Assembly (NCBI GenBank): GCA_012656075.1
Contig: JAAKBF010000063.1
Span: 62,001 to 126,000 of the forward strand
Source: Phytophthora hibernalis
Lineage: Eukaryota; Oomycota; Peronosporomycetes; Peronosporales; Peronosporaceae
Direction: 5' to 3'
Length of the DNA stretch: 64,000 bases
This document shows, piece by piece, positions 51,766 to 63,432 of the stretch; position 1 is the first letter of the stretch; each line of letters begins with the position of its first letter. The notes beneath the pieces are model-generated. The model ran no database searches. It saw nothing but the letters and a program-made list of their open reading frames with translations, and was not told where the DNA came from. A program made the position numbers and the translations under genes.

Positions 51766-53035
51766 CTAGTCTCTCAGAGCACTTCTTCGCTCAAGCCTCG
51801 GCTCATATTCCACAATGAGATGCTCGATTGCCCCCTACGATGCTGCACGTCAGGAAAGAGTACGTCATTTGTCTGTAAGAACCCGCCATGTATTCATACT
51901 TCGGCGGTGATCGGAAATACAAGTATTCTAGTGATATTAAAGTCATAGACTTAGTCTGTTCTAGCCTAAATCCGGTATGCCGTTCGTGTCAACCAAAATG
52001 GTTTCGTGGTCGCTGTTTCCTCTTGTCTTTGAGTTTACCGTTTGGAACAGTTTTCGCTGCAAAAGTTGTTCAAATAAAGCAAGAAATGAAAGCGCACCCT
52101 TGCATTACTGAAGGGAATAACGATAAGATACAAAACCTTACTTAGCAGATAGTCGGACGTCATTTCGAACATCATTGTTGCGCAAACGATACATTTTGTT
52201 CGTCGCACTCCTCCATGACATCGAGCTCTGGGATTTGAGCACATTACATCGCTGCGGCTTCTTCTAAAATAAGAGGAAGCAGCAGCGGAAACGAAACACT
52301 GGAAAGGAAACCCGAAAGGAAACGTTGTTATAGGCTTGATACCTGAAGCGTGCAGTTTGTGTGTCAGACACCAATAAATATTTATTCGTATTCAAATATA
52401 TTAATATGCCGTCGACTAATATGGTCGAACCAGATCAAATATGAATATTATTATTCAATCGAATATTCGAAAATATTCAAACATATTAATATGCCATTTG
52501 ACTATCAATCCCTGGCGATGAATTTAAGAATTATTAAAACTCCACATCCTTTATTATACCGTGTACTTCGTAATTTAATAATCTGAAGAAATAACATGTA
52601 GTCTCTTCTTTGTTTCAAAACTAATTATGGGGTTTCTTTACCGGTAGTTTAATCTTTTTATCGACCTGCGTACCCTCGGCTAACGGCGGATCGACCAATC
52701 CGTAAAACCGAGAAAAAGGGGTCAAATCAAAATGCAGTACAGGCCCTTAGAATACTTCATTCCAAAGGAAAACGCCTAGCACAACAATTGGCTCCAGGAT
52801 GACAGCACAGAATGTTGTTTTCACTATGTATGTACCCAAATGTTGACTCTACTTGCCCTACTCATAAATATCCAGAGCTTCCCGGGCAAAGCAGCATTAG
52901 TCCTCTATTAATAGTTTGGATTATGTTGACTTTTTGGATAATTTGAATTATCCAAAAAATCCAAAAGCCTCGACTGAATCATACAATGATTTAGCTAAGG
53001 TTTATCAAAGCATAATCGCTTTCGCTCTGGGCAAA
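51766..53035. other. Intergenic, AT-rich with short repeats
   Basis: ATTCAAA(C/T)ATATTAATATGCC is repeated at about 52390 and 52475 in an AT-rich stretch (52340-52560). A minus-strand spliced start near 52210 is possible but unsupported. No gene. Confidence 0.35.
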
Positions 53036-54153
53036 ATGGCGGTAAATGGTGCGTGTGCGCGATCTTCCGCTCTGTATATCTCCAACCCTCCAGGAAACGA
53101 CCTCCCCTCATGTAGCTGACGTTCTTCTCTCTCCACTTATTCCCTTTCACTCGCTCAGCCACATTAGATCCGGAGAAATTCTACCTCGTGCGAGGCGCCC
53201 AGAACAGTTCGTGGACCTCCTTTTTCTTCTGTAAATACAAATTCTAACCATTTTTTATTTAAATTCTGCTGCCCTAGTCGAAGCCGATGAAGTGGACTAC
53301 CGGAACCTCATGACGCACTACAAACTCGAGCCGCAGCTGGCCAAAATGGCGGACAAGACGCTGCCCAGCACGTACCATCACCTGCTGCGAGGTGTGGGCG
53401 AGGCACGCGACTCTCTGACGCCTGGGGAGGCCAAGGGGGACCTCCTGGCTCTGCTGGAGGGTGTTCCTTTTGACCGCCCCATTGAGCCGCTTCCTGAGAG
53501 CGTCGTCAAGAGTGCGCTGCAACTGCCGACGGGCAGCAAGAGCGGCCCTGTGCTGCACCAACTGAGCAGTCGCAAAACGGCGGGACTGATCCATGCGCCA
53601 CCTCCCACAGCTGCGGAGCGGGCAGCTCATGCCGAGAAACAGAAGGGCAGAAGTAAGGACGATAAGGATCGCAAGGAGAAAAAGGACAAGAAGAAGAAGA
53701 AGCGAGAGAGAAGACGCGTCGGTGCTGCAGAAGCTGCTGGCGCCATTGGTGACCGAGCTGCGTGGACTGACGTGGTCTGGGTGGGTTGTCAGCGGCAAAG
53801 CGGGCAATCCGTTCATACAAAAGTTCACCAAGGACAACTGCAAGCGACTGGGTGTGCCCAACTATTTCGACTACGTCAAGAGCCCGATGGACCTGACCCG
53901 CATGAAGGAGAAGGTGGAGCATGCCGAATACACCAAGATCGACCAGTTTACCTCGGATCTCAAGCTCATGGCTGCCAACGCCAAAACGTTTAACCGCGTG
54001 GGTGAGCCTGTGCACCAGATGGCCATCGAGATCGAGCAGCTCTATGCGTCGAAGCTGCCGACGTACAAGAAGATGCTGGAGGACCTGCAGCTAGAGCGCA
54101 AGAAGCGCAAGAAGGAGAAGAAGAAACGGAAAGACAAGAAGAAGGACAAGTAG
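53036..54153 (+). CDS. MED19-like / bromodomain fusion protein (3 exons, one apparent frameshift)
   Basis: Exons 53036-53048, 53159-53206 and 53278-54153. The N-terminal part resembles Mediator subunit 19: EKFYLVRG, NLMTHYKLEPQLAKMADKTL, LRGVG, a spacer, then LQLPTGSKSGPVLHQLSSRK and HAPPP followed by a Lys-rich tail, the same order as in animal MED19. After KKKKKRE the frame shifts by one base in the AAG run (53685-53705) and continues as VLQKLLAPLVTELRG, FTKDNCKRLGVPNYFDYVKS, PMDLTRMKEKVEHAEY, ANAKTFNRVG, a full bromodomain (acetyl-lysine reader with Tyr-Asp and the conserved Asn region), and a Lys-rich end. If the shift is an error, one nuclear protein joins Mediator and chromatin reading. 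Alternative: bromodomain gene with chance similarity. Confidence 0.7.
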
Positions 54154-54205
54154 GCAGCACGCTCGAGAGCCGCAGGTATCGCAAGCTGGATCATCTACTT
54201 TGTTT

Positions 54206-55126
54206 CTATTCAACTACGAGTTGCAGCGTCTCCTCGCCTTGTTCATCCTCCTGTTCCCTTCGTCCTCCCATAGCAGGGTCCAACGTGGGCGTCGTAGGCA
54301 GCCACCAGCTCCACCTATCTCGACCAAAGTACACGGTCACATTATGCCCGAAGCTGCAGTCTGCCAGCTCTCCCCGTCGTCCGGACAGGAACTCGAGCGT
54401 CGTCTTGCCTTCCCGTAGCAGCCACAGATGGAACACAAAGTACCCTGTCAGTAGCAGCCCCACTCCGAGTGACAGCACCCAGGAGCACTTGAGCAGCGCC
54501 TCGTAACGTCGGAACTTGACGTCCCACACCAGTGGAAACACCATGGCGTTGAACAGCAAAGAGCTCAGCGACGTGTACAGCAAGAAGAGCAGAAAGTGCT
54601 TCTTGTTGCTCCAGGCCACGCAGTTGCCCGTCCAGGGGCAGTGGTGGTCCATGCGGAAGACGCATCTCTGGCACACGGAGCAGTGATGGACGTGCGCCGC
54701 TTTGTCGGCGTCGCAGCGCTCGCAGTAGCGACTTACGGGCTCGTGGGTGCTGTAAATACCAGAGGGTGGTCTCTTGCTGGCAGGGAGGGAGCACATGGCA
54801 CGCGCGTAGCTCCACAGCATCAAGACGGTGGCTACAAAGTACAGGACGTTGAGCAGCAGACCTGACTGTGGGCCCACCACGAACACCCACGTGCACAGCT
54901 TGAGCAGCATGAGGCCGAGCGCCACGGCGACGAAGCCCCGTTCATGAGCCACAATGACCGCAACGGAAATAGGTAGAAGTACAGTGGAATACTCATTTTG
55001 CTGCAGATGAACAATTAGTGAAATCAAAAGAAATACTTGAAGTAAGTTCTCACGAGAATGTTTGACTTTGTTTCCTGTAAACAAACCTATATTCTCCTCG
55101 GTTATAAGTTTGTATCGGTAGCGCAT
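54206..55126 (-). CDS. DHHC-type protein S-palmitoyltransferase
   Basis: Membrane enzyme that attaches palmitate to cysteines of target proteins. Visible: two N-terminal hydrophobic spans, then the cysteine-rich domain RYCERCDADKAAHVHHCSVC and QRCVFRMDHHCPWTGNCVAW with catalytic DHHC, then NKKHFLLFLLYTSLSSLLFN and a fourth span (WVLSLGVGLLLTGYFVFHLW), a TTLEFLSGRR motif (TTxE), and an acidic tail. The open frame begins at 55177 but there overlaps the end of the elicitin pseudogene; the first sensible Met is at 55126, and a 53-bp intron (GTGAGA to CTGCAG, about 55058-55006) may alter the 5' end. The core is certain; the N-terminus is not. Confidence 0.85.
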   Translation of the reverse strand: MRYRYKLITEENIGLFTGNKVKHSRENLLQVFLLISLIVHLQQNEYSTVLLPISVAVIVAHERGFVAVALGLMLLKLCTWVFVVGPQSGLLLNVLYFVATVLMLWSYARAMCSLPASKRPPSGIYSTHEPVSRYCERCDADKAAHVHHCSVCQRCVFRMDHHCPWTGNCVAWSNKKHFLLFLLYTSLSSLLFNAMVFPLVWDVKFRRYEALLKCSWVLSLGVGLLLTGYFVFHLWLLREGKTTLEFLSGRRGELADCSFGHNVTVYFGRDRWSWWLPTTPTLDPAMGGRREQEDEQGEETLQLVVE

Positions 55127-55137
55127 GATGGCTACAT

Positions 55138-55520
55138 CTACGTGTTCGACTTCTTCAGGAGCCTGAGGAGTTCCCACAACACCCCAGAGAGGAATGTATC
55201 AGAAATACTCATCTTGACGCACGTGGAGGTGGTCATTCGCTTGAATAGGATAGGGTTGTACATTCGCGTGAGTACGCTGGGGTTGTATGCTTTTAGAGAC
55301 ATGGTCACGTTGCACTTCGGCAGATCCAACGCTAGCAATGGGGATATGAGCGCCTTGCACGCGCTGTTGGCGCAGGGGAGTTGGTGGATCGAGCAGGCTG
55401 CGTAATGGGGGTCGCTCTTCAAGGGCTTGAGTATGGCTAGAAGTTGCATTCTTTGCTCGTTGCTGTCAAGAACATCGACGCAGCTGCTGCGACGAAAAGG
55501 ATGAAGCGAAGCAGCGACAT
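55138..55520 (-). pseudogene. Elicitin-like secreted protein, broken
   Basis: Paralogue of the 55814 gene. It starts with the same signal peptide (MSLLRFILFVAA), then a 10-bp deletion directly after the first Cys-Asn pair brings in an immediate TAG. The remaining domain with its cysteines (AACSIHQLPCANSACKAL, LDLPKC, TTSTC) is preserved in another frame up to 55138. The lesion is not a homopolymer, so it is probably a true pseudogene. Confidence 0.8.
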
Positions 55521-55813
55521 GGTGATGAAGGCACTTCTTGCGCGTCAAGAGTCGAAATTGAAAGTGAAAGAGGATGGCCGCATGGGGTGAAGCAAGCGAT
55601 GCAAGTTCAGTCTACCGGTACCACCTACAGTGTGTGTTGTTGGCGCGCTCCGCCTGTGCCATTCCATTGTGGATGGCTTTCGTCATCACCATCGGCGTTC
55701 GTTTTCGAGAAAAAATGAATCATAAGAAACTATCCGGATACTACTATTGTTTTTAGTGAACTATGCTTACGACGAAAACGTTGCATCAACAGAAAGTTGA
55801 CGCATCGGTGACG

Positions 55814-56173
55814 CTACTTCTTCATGAGGTACATGATTTCCCAAAAGATCCCAATGAGGTACGTCGTGGAAATGCCCTGGGTGTCGCAAGTGGAGGTGCT
55901 CATTTGCTTGAGTTCCCTGGGGTTGAATTCCTTTAGGACCGCCGTGGTCACGATGCAGTTCGGCAGATCCAACGCAGCCAGTGGGGTTATGAGCGCTTTG
56001 CACGCAGTTTTGGAACAGGGACTGTCACCAGGCGAGCAGGCTGCGTAGTTGGGGTTGCTCTTCACGGGCTTGAGTATGGCTACAAGCTCCGTTTGGTTAC
56101 ACTCTTTGCTCATAGCAGTCGAGAACATCGACACGACAGCGGCGACGAAGAGGATGAAACGAAGCAGCGACAT
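55814..56173 (-). CDS. Elicitin-like secreted protein (119 aa)
   Basis: Signal peptide MSLLRFILFVAAVVSMFSTA, then a domain with six cysteines (residues 25, 46, 53, 58, 73, 96). The last three gaps (4, 14 and 22 residues) fit the elicitin fold (4, 14, 23), with TACKALITPLAALDLPNC in the expected place; the gap between the second and third Cys is 6 residues instead of 23, so the sterol-binding part must differ. A hydrophobic C-terminal segment (YLIGIFWEIMYLM) could be a membrane or GPI-type anchor. Elicitins are oomycete extracellular sterol carriers and plant-defence elicitors; for this protein the role is by family only. A GTGAAA repeat lies just upstream. Confidence 0.75.
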   Translation of the reverse strand: MSLLRFILFVAAVVSMFSTAMSKECNQTELVAILKPVKSNPNYAACSPGDSPCSKTACKALITPLAALDLPNCIVTTAVLKEFNPRELKQMSTSTCDTQGISTTYLIGIFWEIMYLMKK

Positions 56174-56557
56174 GGCGGCGAAGGTGCTTCTTGCGGATCA
56201 AGCGTCGAAAGTGAAAGTGAAAGTGAAAGGAGTATGGTCTGCATTAAACACCGAGGTGCAAATAGTCTGGCAGTGTTATTGCCAACACTCATTTCACCTA
56301 CGGGAACGGAGTCTATCCAATTCATTGTAGATGGCAACAATCATGCGCCACCATAGAACAGAAGAAGACCAATCTGGAATAAATTCCTGGCACAAGTACA
56401 AGCGTAGATATCATTGCCATTAACCACTGACATCGGGTGCTCCACTATCCGGTTCATCCACGCACCCTGCCTCGTGGAGAATAATCTTCAGCTAGTGTCC
56501 ATTGACAGCCCGCGCGAAGAATTATTCCTCGCGCCCCGCTTCTATAGAAGTCGTTCC
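56174..56557. other. Intergenic between elicitin-like and caprin-like genes
   Basis: Includes (GTGAAA) repeats at 56215-56238, which read TTTCAC on the minus strand, close to the elicitin-like start and possibly part of its Inr region. Otherwise nothing seen. Confidence 0.4.
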
Positions 56558-58282
56558 TCATGCGTGCGGGGCGATCATGAGGGTCGCAGGCTGCTGCGAC
56601 GGGTTGCCCTGCTTGCGTAAAGCGCGGTCAACACGCGGGCGTCTGCCCTCCTTGGAACCACTGCGTTTGCCACCTTGGGCAGTGCTGTTTTCATCCTTCG
56701 TGTTCGGTCCGCGAGGGCGACGGGGCTTGCCTCCGTTCGTGGGAGATCCGTTGCTGGACGACTTGTTGCCGTTACTACTATTACTACCCTTCTCCCTCCA
56801 GCGCCCCTGGCCGCGGCGACGCTGAGGGTCTTCGCCCGAGGACTGTTGTCCTCCGGACCAGGCTCCTTCTTCTCAAGAGCAGACGATCCCGAAGGCGACA
56901 GCGTGCGCTCGCTCTGCACTCCGGCAGCTGCAACCGCTGCAAACGAAAGTGGTGGGGAAGGAACCGACTCCGGGGCCGGCGGGGCCTCAACCACGACTTC
57001 AACCACGACTTCATTCAGCTCGATAATTTCTTCGACCTGAATCTCGGCATTCGCAGCTTCGGTAACTTCCTCCTGTGTTTCAACTACCTCGGCCTCCTCC
57101 ACCTCCCCACCGACCTCGTCAGCATGCTCCTCTTCCAGCTGCGACTCTGTGAAGAAGCTAATCTCCGGCATGGTGTTGATCTCGGCAGGCACAACCGGGA
57201 TATCAGAGGAATCTTCAACCTCAACTCCCTCCGTCGTTTCAGCAGGCTCCTCCACATCCTCCTGCACCTCTCCCTCCACAACTTCCTCCTGCTCCTCTTC
57301 CGTCTTTGGCGATGAAATGTTCGCCAACTGGTCCACAAACGCGCGCAGTCCGCTGTACGTCGTATCGCACGCAAACATCTTATCGCTACCCGCCAAATAC
57401 TTTTTGGCCTCGTCCAGTGACTCCATCAAGTTCTCCTCGTACGAAAGCTCAGCCGGCGGGCGGGTGTTGCCCAGCAGCACCTTGGAAAAGAAGTCCAGCA
57501 CCATGGGCACCTCCTTGCCCAGCGCCTGGTGCAGGTTCACCACGTGTAGCGTCTTCAGCAGCTCGTACACATGAGCAAAGTCGTCCTGCATCTGAATCTC
57601 CACCTGCTTCTCCTCCTGCTGCTCCTGAATCTTCTCCTGCTTCTCCACCTGTTCAACAGCCTCCTCCTTCTCCACCTCCTCAATAACTTCAGCCAGAGCA
57701 ACCTCATCAGCCTCGACAGCTACGACCACCTGCTGCTTCTTCTGCTCTTCCTCCTGGCGGTAGACGGTCAGGAACTGCTCCCGAAGCATTTCCAGCTCCA
57801 CCACGAGCTTCTCCAGTGGTGCCTTGTTACTCATAAGCTCCAGCTGCTGCGCGTTGAGCACTTTGCCTTCCTGGGCCTGAGCTTGCTCCAGACTCTTGAT
57901 CTTCTCGAGCTTTTTGCGGTGCGACCGGATGCGCTTGTACAGCACACTTAAGTACGGGTGGTCGCCGCTTAAGTTGCTAACGGCTTCCTCCTCCGCCATC
58001 TCTTGAGTTGCACCAACTGCAGCAACAACCGCCGTGATCTTAGTCTTGGCCTTTTTCGTCTTCTTTCCCGAGCTCGAAGCGCTCTTCACAGAGCGATCTG
58101 GAGACTCAGACCGCGCCTCAACGATAGCGCTGGATTCGTTCTTATCGATGCTGGAAGTCTCCTGGCCATGGTGCTCTCTGTGCTGCAGGCAAGTCCTCGA
58201 AGCGGGCGCCTCCGAGTCGGTCGATGGTTTTGAGAAATGAGGGTCCGAAATCCTTTGGAAAAAGTAATGGAGTGGTGGACAT
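56558..58282 (-). CDS. Caprin-like RNA-binding protein with RG-rich tail (two apparent frameshifts)
   Basis: Main frame 58089-56575. N-terminal low-complexity part, then a long coiled coil (IRSHRKKLEKIKSLEQAQAQ through EQFLTVYRQEEEQKKQQ), a globular helical domain (DDFAHVYELLKTLHVVNLHQ through TYSGLRAFVDQLANI) resembling the caprin homology region, a long acidic Glu/Val/Thr linker, and FAAVAAAG. At about 56830 the frame shifts by one base; the other frame then gives an RG/N-rich tail (RRRGQGRWREKGSNSSNGNK, SGSKEGRRPRV) ending at 56558, much more like a real RNA-binding tail than the annotated frame. The frame is open upstream of 58089 with no ATG; a start at 58282 fits if a T run near 58260 has one base too many. 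Likely translation or stress-granule factor. Confidence 0.55.
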
Positions 58283-58329
58283 AATACTTCGTTCTATGGA
58301 AAATGGGGTGCTATACACTAAATGCAACT

Positions 58330-61300
58330 TTAGACGGCCTCGGTGATCTCGTCCACGATGACCTCGTCCACCTTGATGCCGAACGTGCCATCGCCCATAA
58401 TGACCGTCTCGAGTGTCGTTGTGGAAGGAGGAGCACTAGGGGAAGGCACCGACGTTTCTGCAGTTTCCGACTCGGCAGTTGACACTTTCTCATGCTGTTC
58501 ATCGACGGTCTCTGGCTCTTCAACTTCAACATCGCTCTCGGGGATCAGCCTGGCCAACGTCTCTTCATCTGCAGCAGTATCCTCGATCTCCTCATTGACA
58601 GCAGCCTCAGTCACTTCAGCGGTGGTGGCAACAGTATCGGTCTCTTCTTCGAGGGTCGACTGGTGCTCCGTGGGCTGCTCCATCTCTGTAGTTTCTGCAG
58701 GTGCTTCTTGGCCTTCATCTGCTGTCGACTCTGCTGTTGGCTGCTCGCCATCTTGCTCACCTCTCTTGGTAGGCGTGGCAGGCATCTCACTTGCGACCTC
58801 CTCGGCCATCAAGCCGAGCTGATCCTTCAAGTGTGGACACACAGCGTCAATGACAGCGCATGTCTCGTCATACAATGTTTCACTGCTGCCCTCGGTGCTG
58901 GCGCGTTCGAGAATGTCCTCCGCCTTCAACACAAGCAACAGGTTGTACAGCGACTGCAGCGTCGTTTCAAACACAACGCTGGACTGTTGCGCCGGCATGG
59001 AAGGCGAGCTTGAAGCTACCAATTTGTTCGCTAGTCGACGCAACACCTTTAACCACAACTCCGGGAAATCAGGTAGCTCCATCAGCACGTTCAGGTTGTG
59101 AAGAAATGTCTTAGACAGCAGTGTGACGCTGTAGAGAGGCGCTTCGCGCGCCATTCTGATAGTACCATCATTGACCTGGTCATCAAACGCAAAGATAATG
59201 TCGTCGAAACACTGCTTCCACGTATCCTTGGCGATTGGTACCCCGGGAAGGAGCAACGAATTGCGCAGGCAGTCCCAAGAGGTCTTTGCAACCGGAGCTC
59301 GGTCGTCGTTTAGGTAGCTGAGCATCACGCGCATGACCTGCAGCCACGAACTCCCATTCATCTTGTACGTATTGTCGCTGTTCGCCAGTCCTTGCAGAAG
59401 CTTCAGAGCGTCAACAGCGTACGACGTCCGGTGACGAACAAACCCGCAGCAAAGAGACATCCACGGTGTGAAGTTATCGTCCGTTAAATGTCCTCCTTCA
59501 GCGAGTACAATCACGCTCTCCCAGCAAGCCGAGCGGCTGTTGATGTACTCGACCACGTTCTGCAGAATGCCCAAAAGCACCTCCCAGTCGTGGAAGTTGT
59601 GCATGTACACCAGGTTCGCCTTCAGTAGCATAGTGATCCCCGAAGCCAATCGGTCGCTCAGTGCCTTATACATGTCCTCGTCCATTGTCAAAAGTAGTTC
59701 GAGCGTTGCCATCAGCTTCGGACGAACTTTCTCGTCGTGAAAGAGGCGAATACTCACACGCAGAATGTGTACGACTACGCGTTCAACAAGACCTTGCATG
59801 TGCAGCTCGTTCAGTGGCGTGGACAGGATGCGCTTCGCGTACAAGTAGAAAGAATCCCACAAATTAAGCGGCAGGATGCGGTGCGAGTTGACCAAAATGA
59901 TATCTACACTCAGTTCCAGCACCAAGATTGCGTTTTCCTGCATCATCGCGTCCACTCCCGAGTCAGAAGGTTGCATGATACACTTGAACGGATCGCGGCA
60001 CGATATCAACGTCTCCAGCAGGCTCGTCAACGACCCTCTTGCAGTTTGCGAGTCAAACGAAGCCAGTTCTCTTTCTCGAGAATACCTCCACCAAGCTTCA
60101 TCACCTCCCCGCGAAGCATTTTATTGACCAGAGAGAAACTCTCGTCGACCTTTTCATCCTCTGCCCAGAGGTAGTACGACAGAGAGCCCCAAAGGCCACC
60201 ACTATTCGCGCCCTGACCATGACTTCCGTAAGCTGTACCCTGGCTAGCTTGCGTCATGGTCTTCATTCTGCTGCGAATTGCAGCTTGGCGTTCTGCCTGT
60301 CGTCTAGAGCGCTCACGTGTCTTTCCGGAAAGCCCGCTTGCACCTTGACCACGACCTGGGGACAACTTAGGGGGAGACGGAGCGTGGGTCGATGTCCCCC
60401 TTGCATCGGTGGGAGAGGTACACCTCGCGAGTCCACGAAATCGTCAATCTCGACCAGCGACGTGGGGACGGCATCCAGCTCGTTGAACATGAGCATACAC
60501 TCCACGACATTCGCCCAGCCCTTGCGGAAATACTCGCTCTTGTTCTGCACAAACTGGAACAGCAATTTCAGTGATAGGAGCGCTCGACGAGTTTTTGCGC
60601 CTTGCACCAGATCCTCATCTATTGAACCACTGGATTGCTGCGAAGCAGCCAATACCTCAACTTCAGATCCATCATCCTGTCGTCGGATAATTCGCTCTCC
60701 GATGGTATCTGTTGATCCCTGCTCCGATGGGAGGAAACAGTTGACGCCGAGTGTTTTAACACACCGCTGGAACTGGGCGGCACATAGACCTTTTCACCGC
60801 TCAAAATGCCATGTGCGAATGTGAGGAAGTACGAAGACAATGCCCCCATGATTTTGTTGAATTCGTCCGACATGTCGTAGTAAAGCATGATCTTCGCACA
60901 GTTGCTCAGACCTTCCAGTGAGCGCTCCATATTGTTCAGGTCGCACGTCTTTTCAAAGGCCAGCATAATGCTCTTCATCGTGCTCTCGGAAATCAAGTTG
61001 AACATGTCCTTCTCGTAAAGACCAGCGCGCAGCTTCAGAATGCTCGTGTTTGACGTAAAGCTTGCACCAACCACGTTCTCCGATCTCTTGAGAACGCCAT
61101 CCCACTGCATTGAATATCTGTCAACCGTCGAGGAGGGGGCCTCCATGAAATCAGACACATCGTGCTGCATCTGAATTTCCTTCTCTAGGATGTTGTAGTA
61201 TAGATCAGTCAAATACTCCGAGGGTAAATCCTGACCCGCGTTGATGCCACGGTTGTTGCGAACGAATTCCTCAACGGTCATCTTTTTCGCAATATGGTCC

Positions 61301-63432
61301 GAGTGCAAATCCGTATTCAGCATGATAATGCTGAACGCCAGCACGTAGGCCGCATCAGCATCAGCCAGAGGCCCAGACGAGCCCGCTTGAAGATAGAGCT
61401 GCTTCGAGAAGGCCTCCATCATCCGGTCAATCTTTTGCGCTTCGCCTGGCAGACGAAACTTCGCCAAAAACATTCGAAGCGCCTCATCCAGTGACGGGGC
61501 CGAACGAAAGTCGAGCATAGCGACGTACGCGTCTCTGACTGCAGCGTTAAACGGGTACTTCTCGATAGGGCCATCCCCGATGTAGTCACCAATGAGCGTC
61601 TTATTCAGACCCGGTGTGTGCAGCAGGAACGATGCAACCGATTCGGGTGTTAGCTTTTCCGGCAACAACCCAATTTGTTGAGAGAACGCCATCCAGTTCT
61701 TCTGGTCGTTATTGAATTTCTCCGCAGCCAATGCATAGCGTTTCTTGGCGCGTTTGCGCTGCTGTAATACTTCTGCAGTTCGCTCTCGCGCAGTGTGTAG
61801 CCATGCGAGCTGGTCTGCCGGATTGTCCGGTTCACTCTGCTCTGAATCCGAGTCACTTTCACTTCCTGACATTACGAGATGCATGAGATCTCGGACCGAA
61901 GACATGGGTGAAATGTCCTCCATCGGGAACTCGCCAGAAGAGCTCTCCGTGGCAGGAGAAGCTCCAGCTGTAAACCGCGCTAGATCAGATCCCTTTAGGC
62001 TCAACACACCAGAGTTACTTCCAAACGTCCTGGAACCTGACGTTTTGGCCGGAGTGTTTAGAGGACAGCGCCGAGCGATGGATTCAACGACTGCCAGCAG
62101 TCCCTCAAGGCACAATAACGTAAGAGCATTCAGACTGCCGTCGGTACCCGACATGGATTGGCAATTCCGCGCCAGCGACTTGCACAATACCTCGAACAAG
62201 TTCGTACAGTGGACGTCGCAGTCGTAGTTAATGTACAGATCCAGCATGAGTGCTGGCTCACGGCAGAACTCGAGCAGTGATTCCAACGCGAGCTCTTTCT
62301 GCTCATCGGAGCAAGACGGCGAGTCGATAATGCGCATGTGGACGCTCGTGAAAAACACTTCCAACTGCACCTTCAAGTGATCCTTGATCGAGTTGAACAG
62401 GTTGAACACGACACGCAGCGTCAGCGACAAGATGCCCAGCTCCTCCGTCTCGGAGTTTTGCAGCAAAAACTTGGACAGGTCTCCCTGCAGCACCGAAACC
62501 AAGCACGGGTGGTTGCCCAGTCCCGTCCCGGCTGTCTCCAGCACGACGTTAATCAGCCTCAGTCCCAGCACGCACGTCATCTCTTCATTCTCCGTGGGCG
62601 AGATCAGTCCTGCCACAAAGTGCAGGATCCGTTCCAGCAGTGGGATCCCGTACGGTTTGTCTGCTGCTTTGGTGGCGTCGGGGGTCGGTTCCACTGGCAC
62701 TGGAGACTGTTCTTCCAGTTCGATCTCCAGACTCTCGTCGTACTCAGGCAGCGTCGGGTCCTTCTTCTTCCCCTCCACTACCTGCAGTGACTGACTCTGC
62801 GGTGACAGCGGTCGACTGGTCTTCGTCTGGGACTCCAGCTCGTCAATGCGGTCAAAGACTGTGAGCACTAAGTGGGACAGCGTGTTGTCCGCCGACCTGC
62901 ACAGGTGCATGGAGGACCTGGGTTGACAGCGGATACTGTAGCACAGCTGCAGCATCTTCCATAGATTGTCCCCCGAGATGAGGTGGCCTGCGTCACAACG
63001 CACACAGTACTCGACCAGCTCCAGGAGCTTCATGAGCACAGCCTCGTCGTCTGCTCGGTGGGTCTCTTCGAAGCGACAGCGAGACACGCACACGGCGATG
63101 CGGTTGATGGCTACATCTGCCCGTAAAGAGTCACAGGTTATGAGCCCATAGAGCAGAAACTTGTTGATGGCTGAGATGGCGGCCCCCGTGATGAAGCCGC
63201 TCGTGCGCTCCGACTCGATGACCATCACGAAGGGCAGCAGATACGTGACCGTGTCCACGTCCGCCAGGTCCGTGACCGACTGCAGCTCGTAGTGCAGCTG
63301 CTTGAAGGCGCGCATCATGGGCGACTGCGTGGACGCGGGGATCTCCTGCGTGAAGCGGTCCACGCTGGCCCAGCGCGCGTTCACGCGCATCATGGACAGC
63401 ACATTGTGGATCTCGCCCTTGACGCAGTTCAT
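58330..63432 (-). CDS. Large ARF guanine-nucleotide exchange factor, GBF1/GNOM type (three apparent frameshifts)
   Basis: It activates ARF GTPases at the Golgi or ER-Golgi boundary for COPI coats. About 1690 residues. Order: DCB (MNCVKGEIHNVLSMMRVNAR), HUS (RPLSPQ linker, then CVLGLRLINVVLETAGTG and FCREPALMLDLYINYDCDVH), Sec7 domain with ESVASFLLHTPGLNKTLIGD, FRLPGEAQKIDRMMEAFS (the Glu finger) and FSIIMLNTDLHS, and C-terminal HDS-like repeats to an acidic tail. Three single-base breaks separate 63432-60750, 60745-60420, 60410-60085 and 60080-58330; the second block carries VKTLGVNCFLPSEQGSTDTI. No frame contains competing signals, so these are probably sequencing errors. Unspliced or nearly so. 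Confidence 0.85.

Noticed and set aside
54206..55177. Start of the palmitoyltransferase at 55177
   Set aside because: The first 17 codons overlap the end of the elicitin pseudogene in another frame and look like chance coding.
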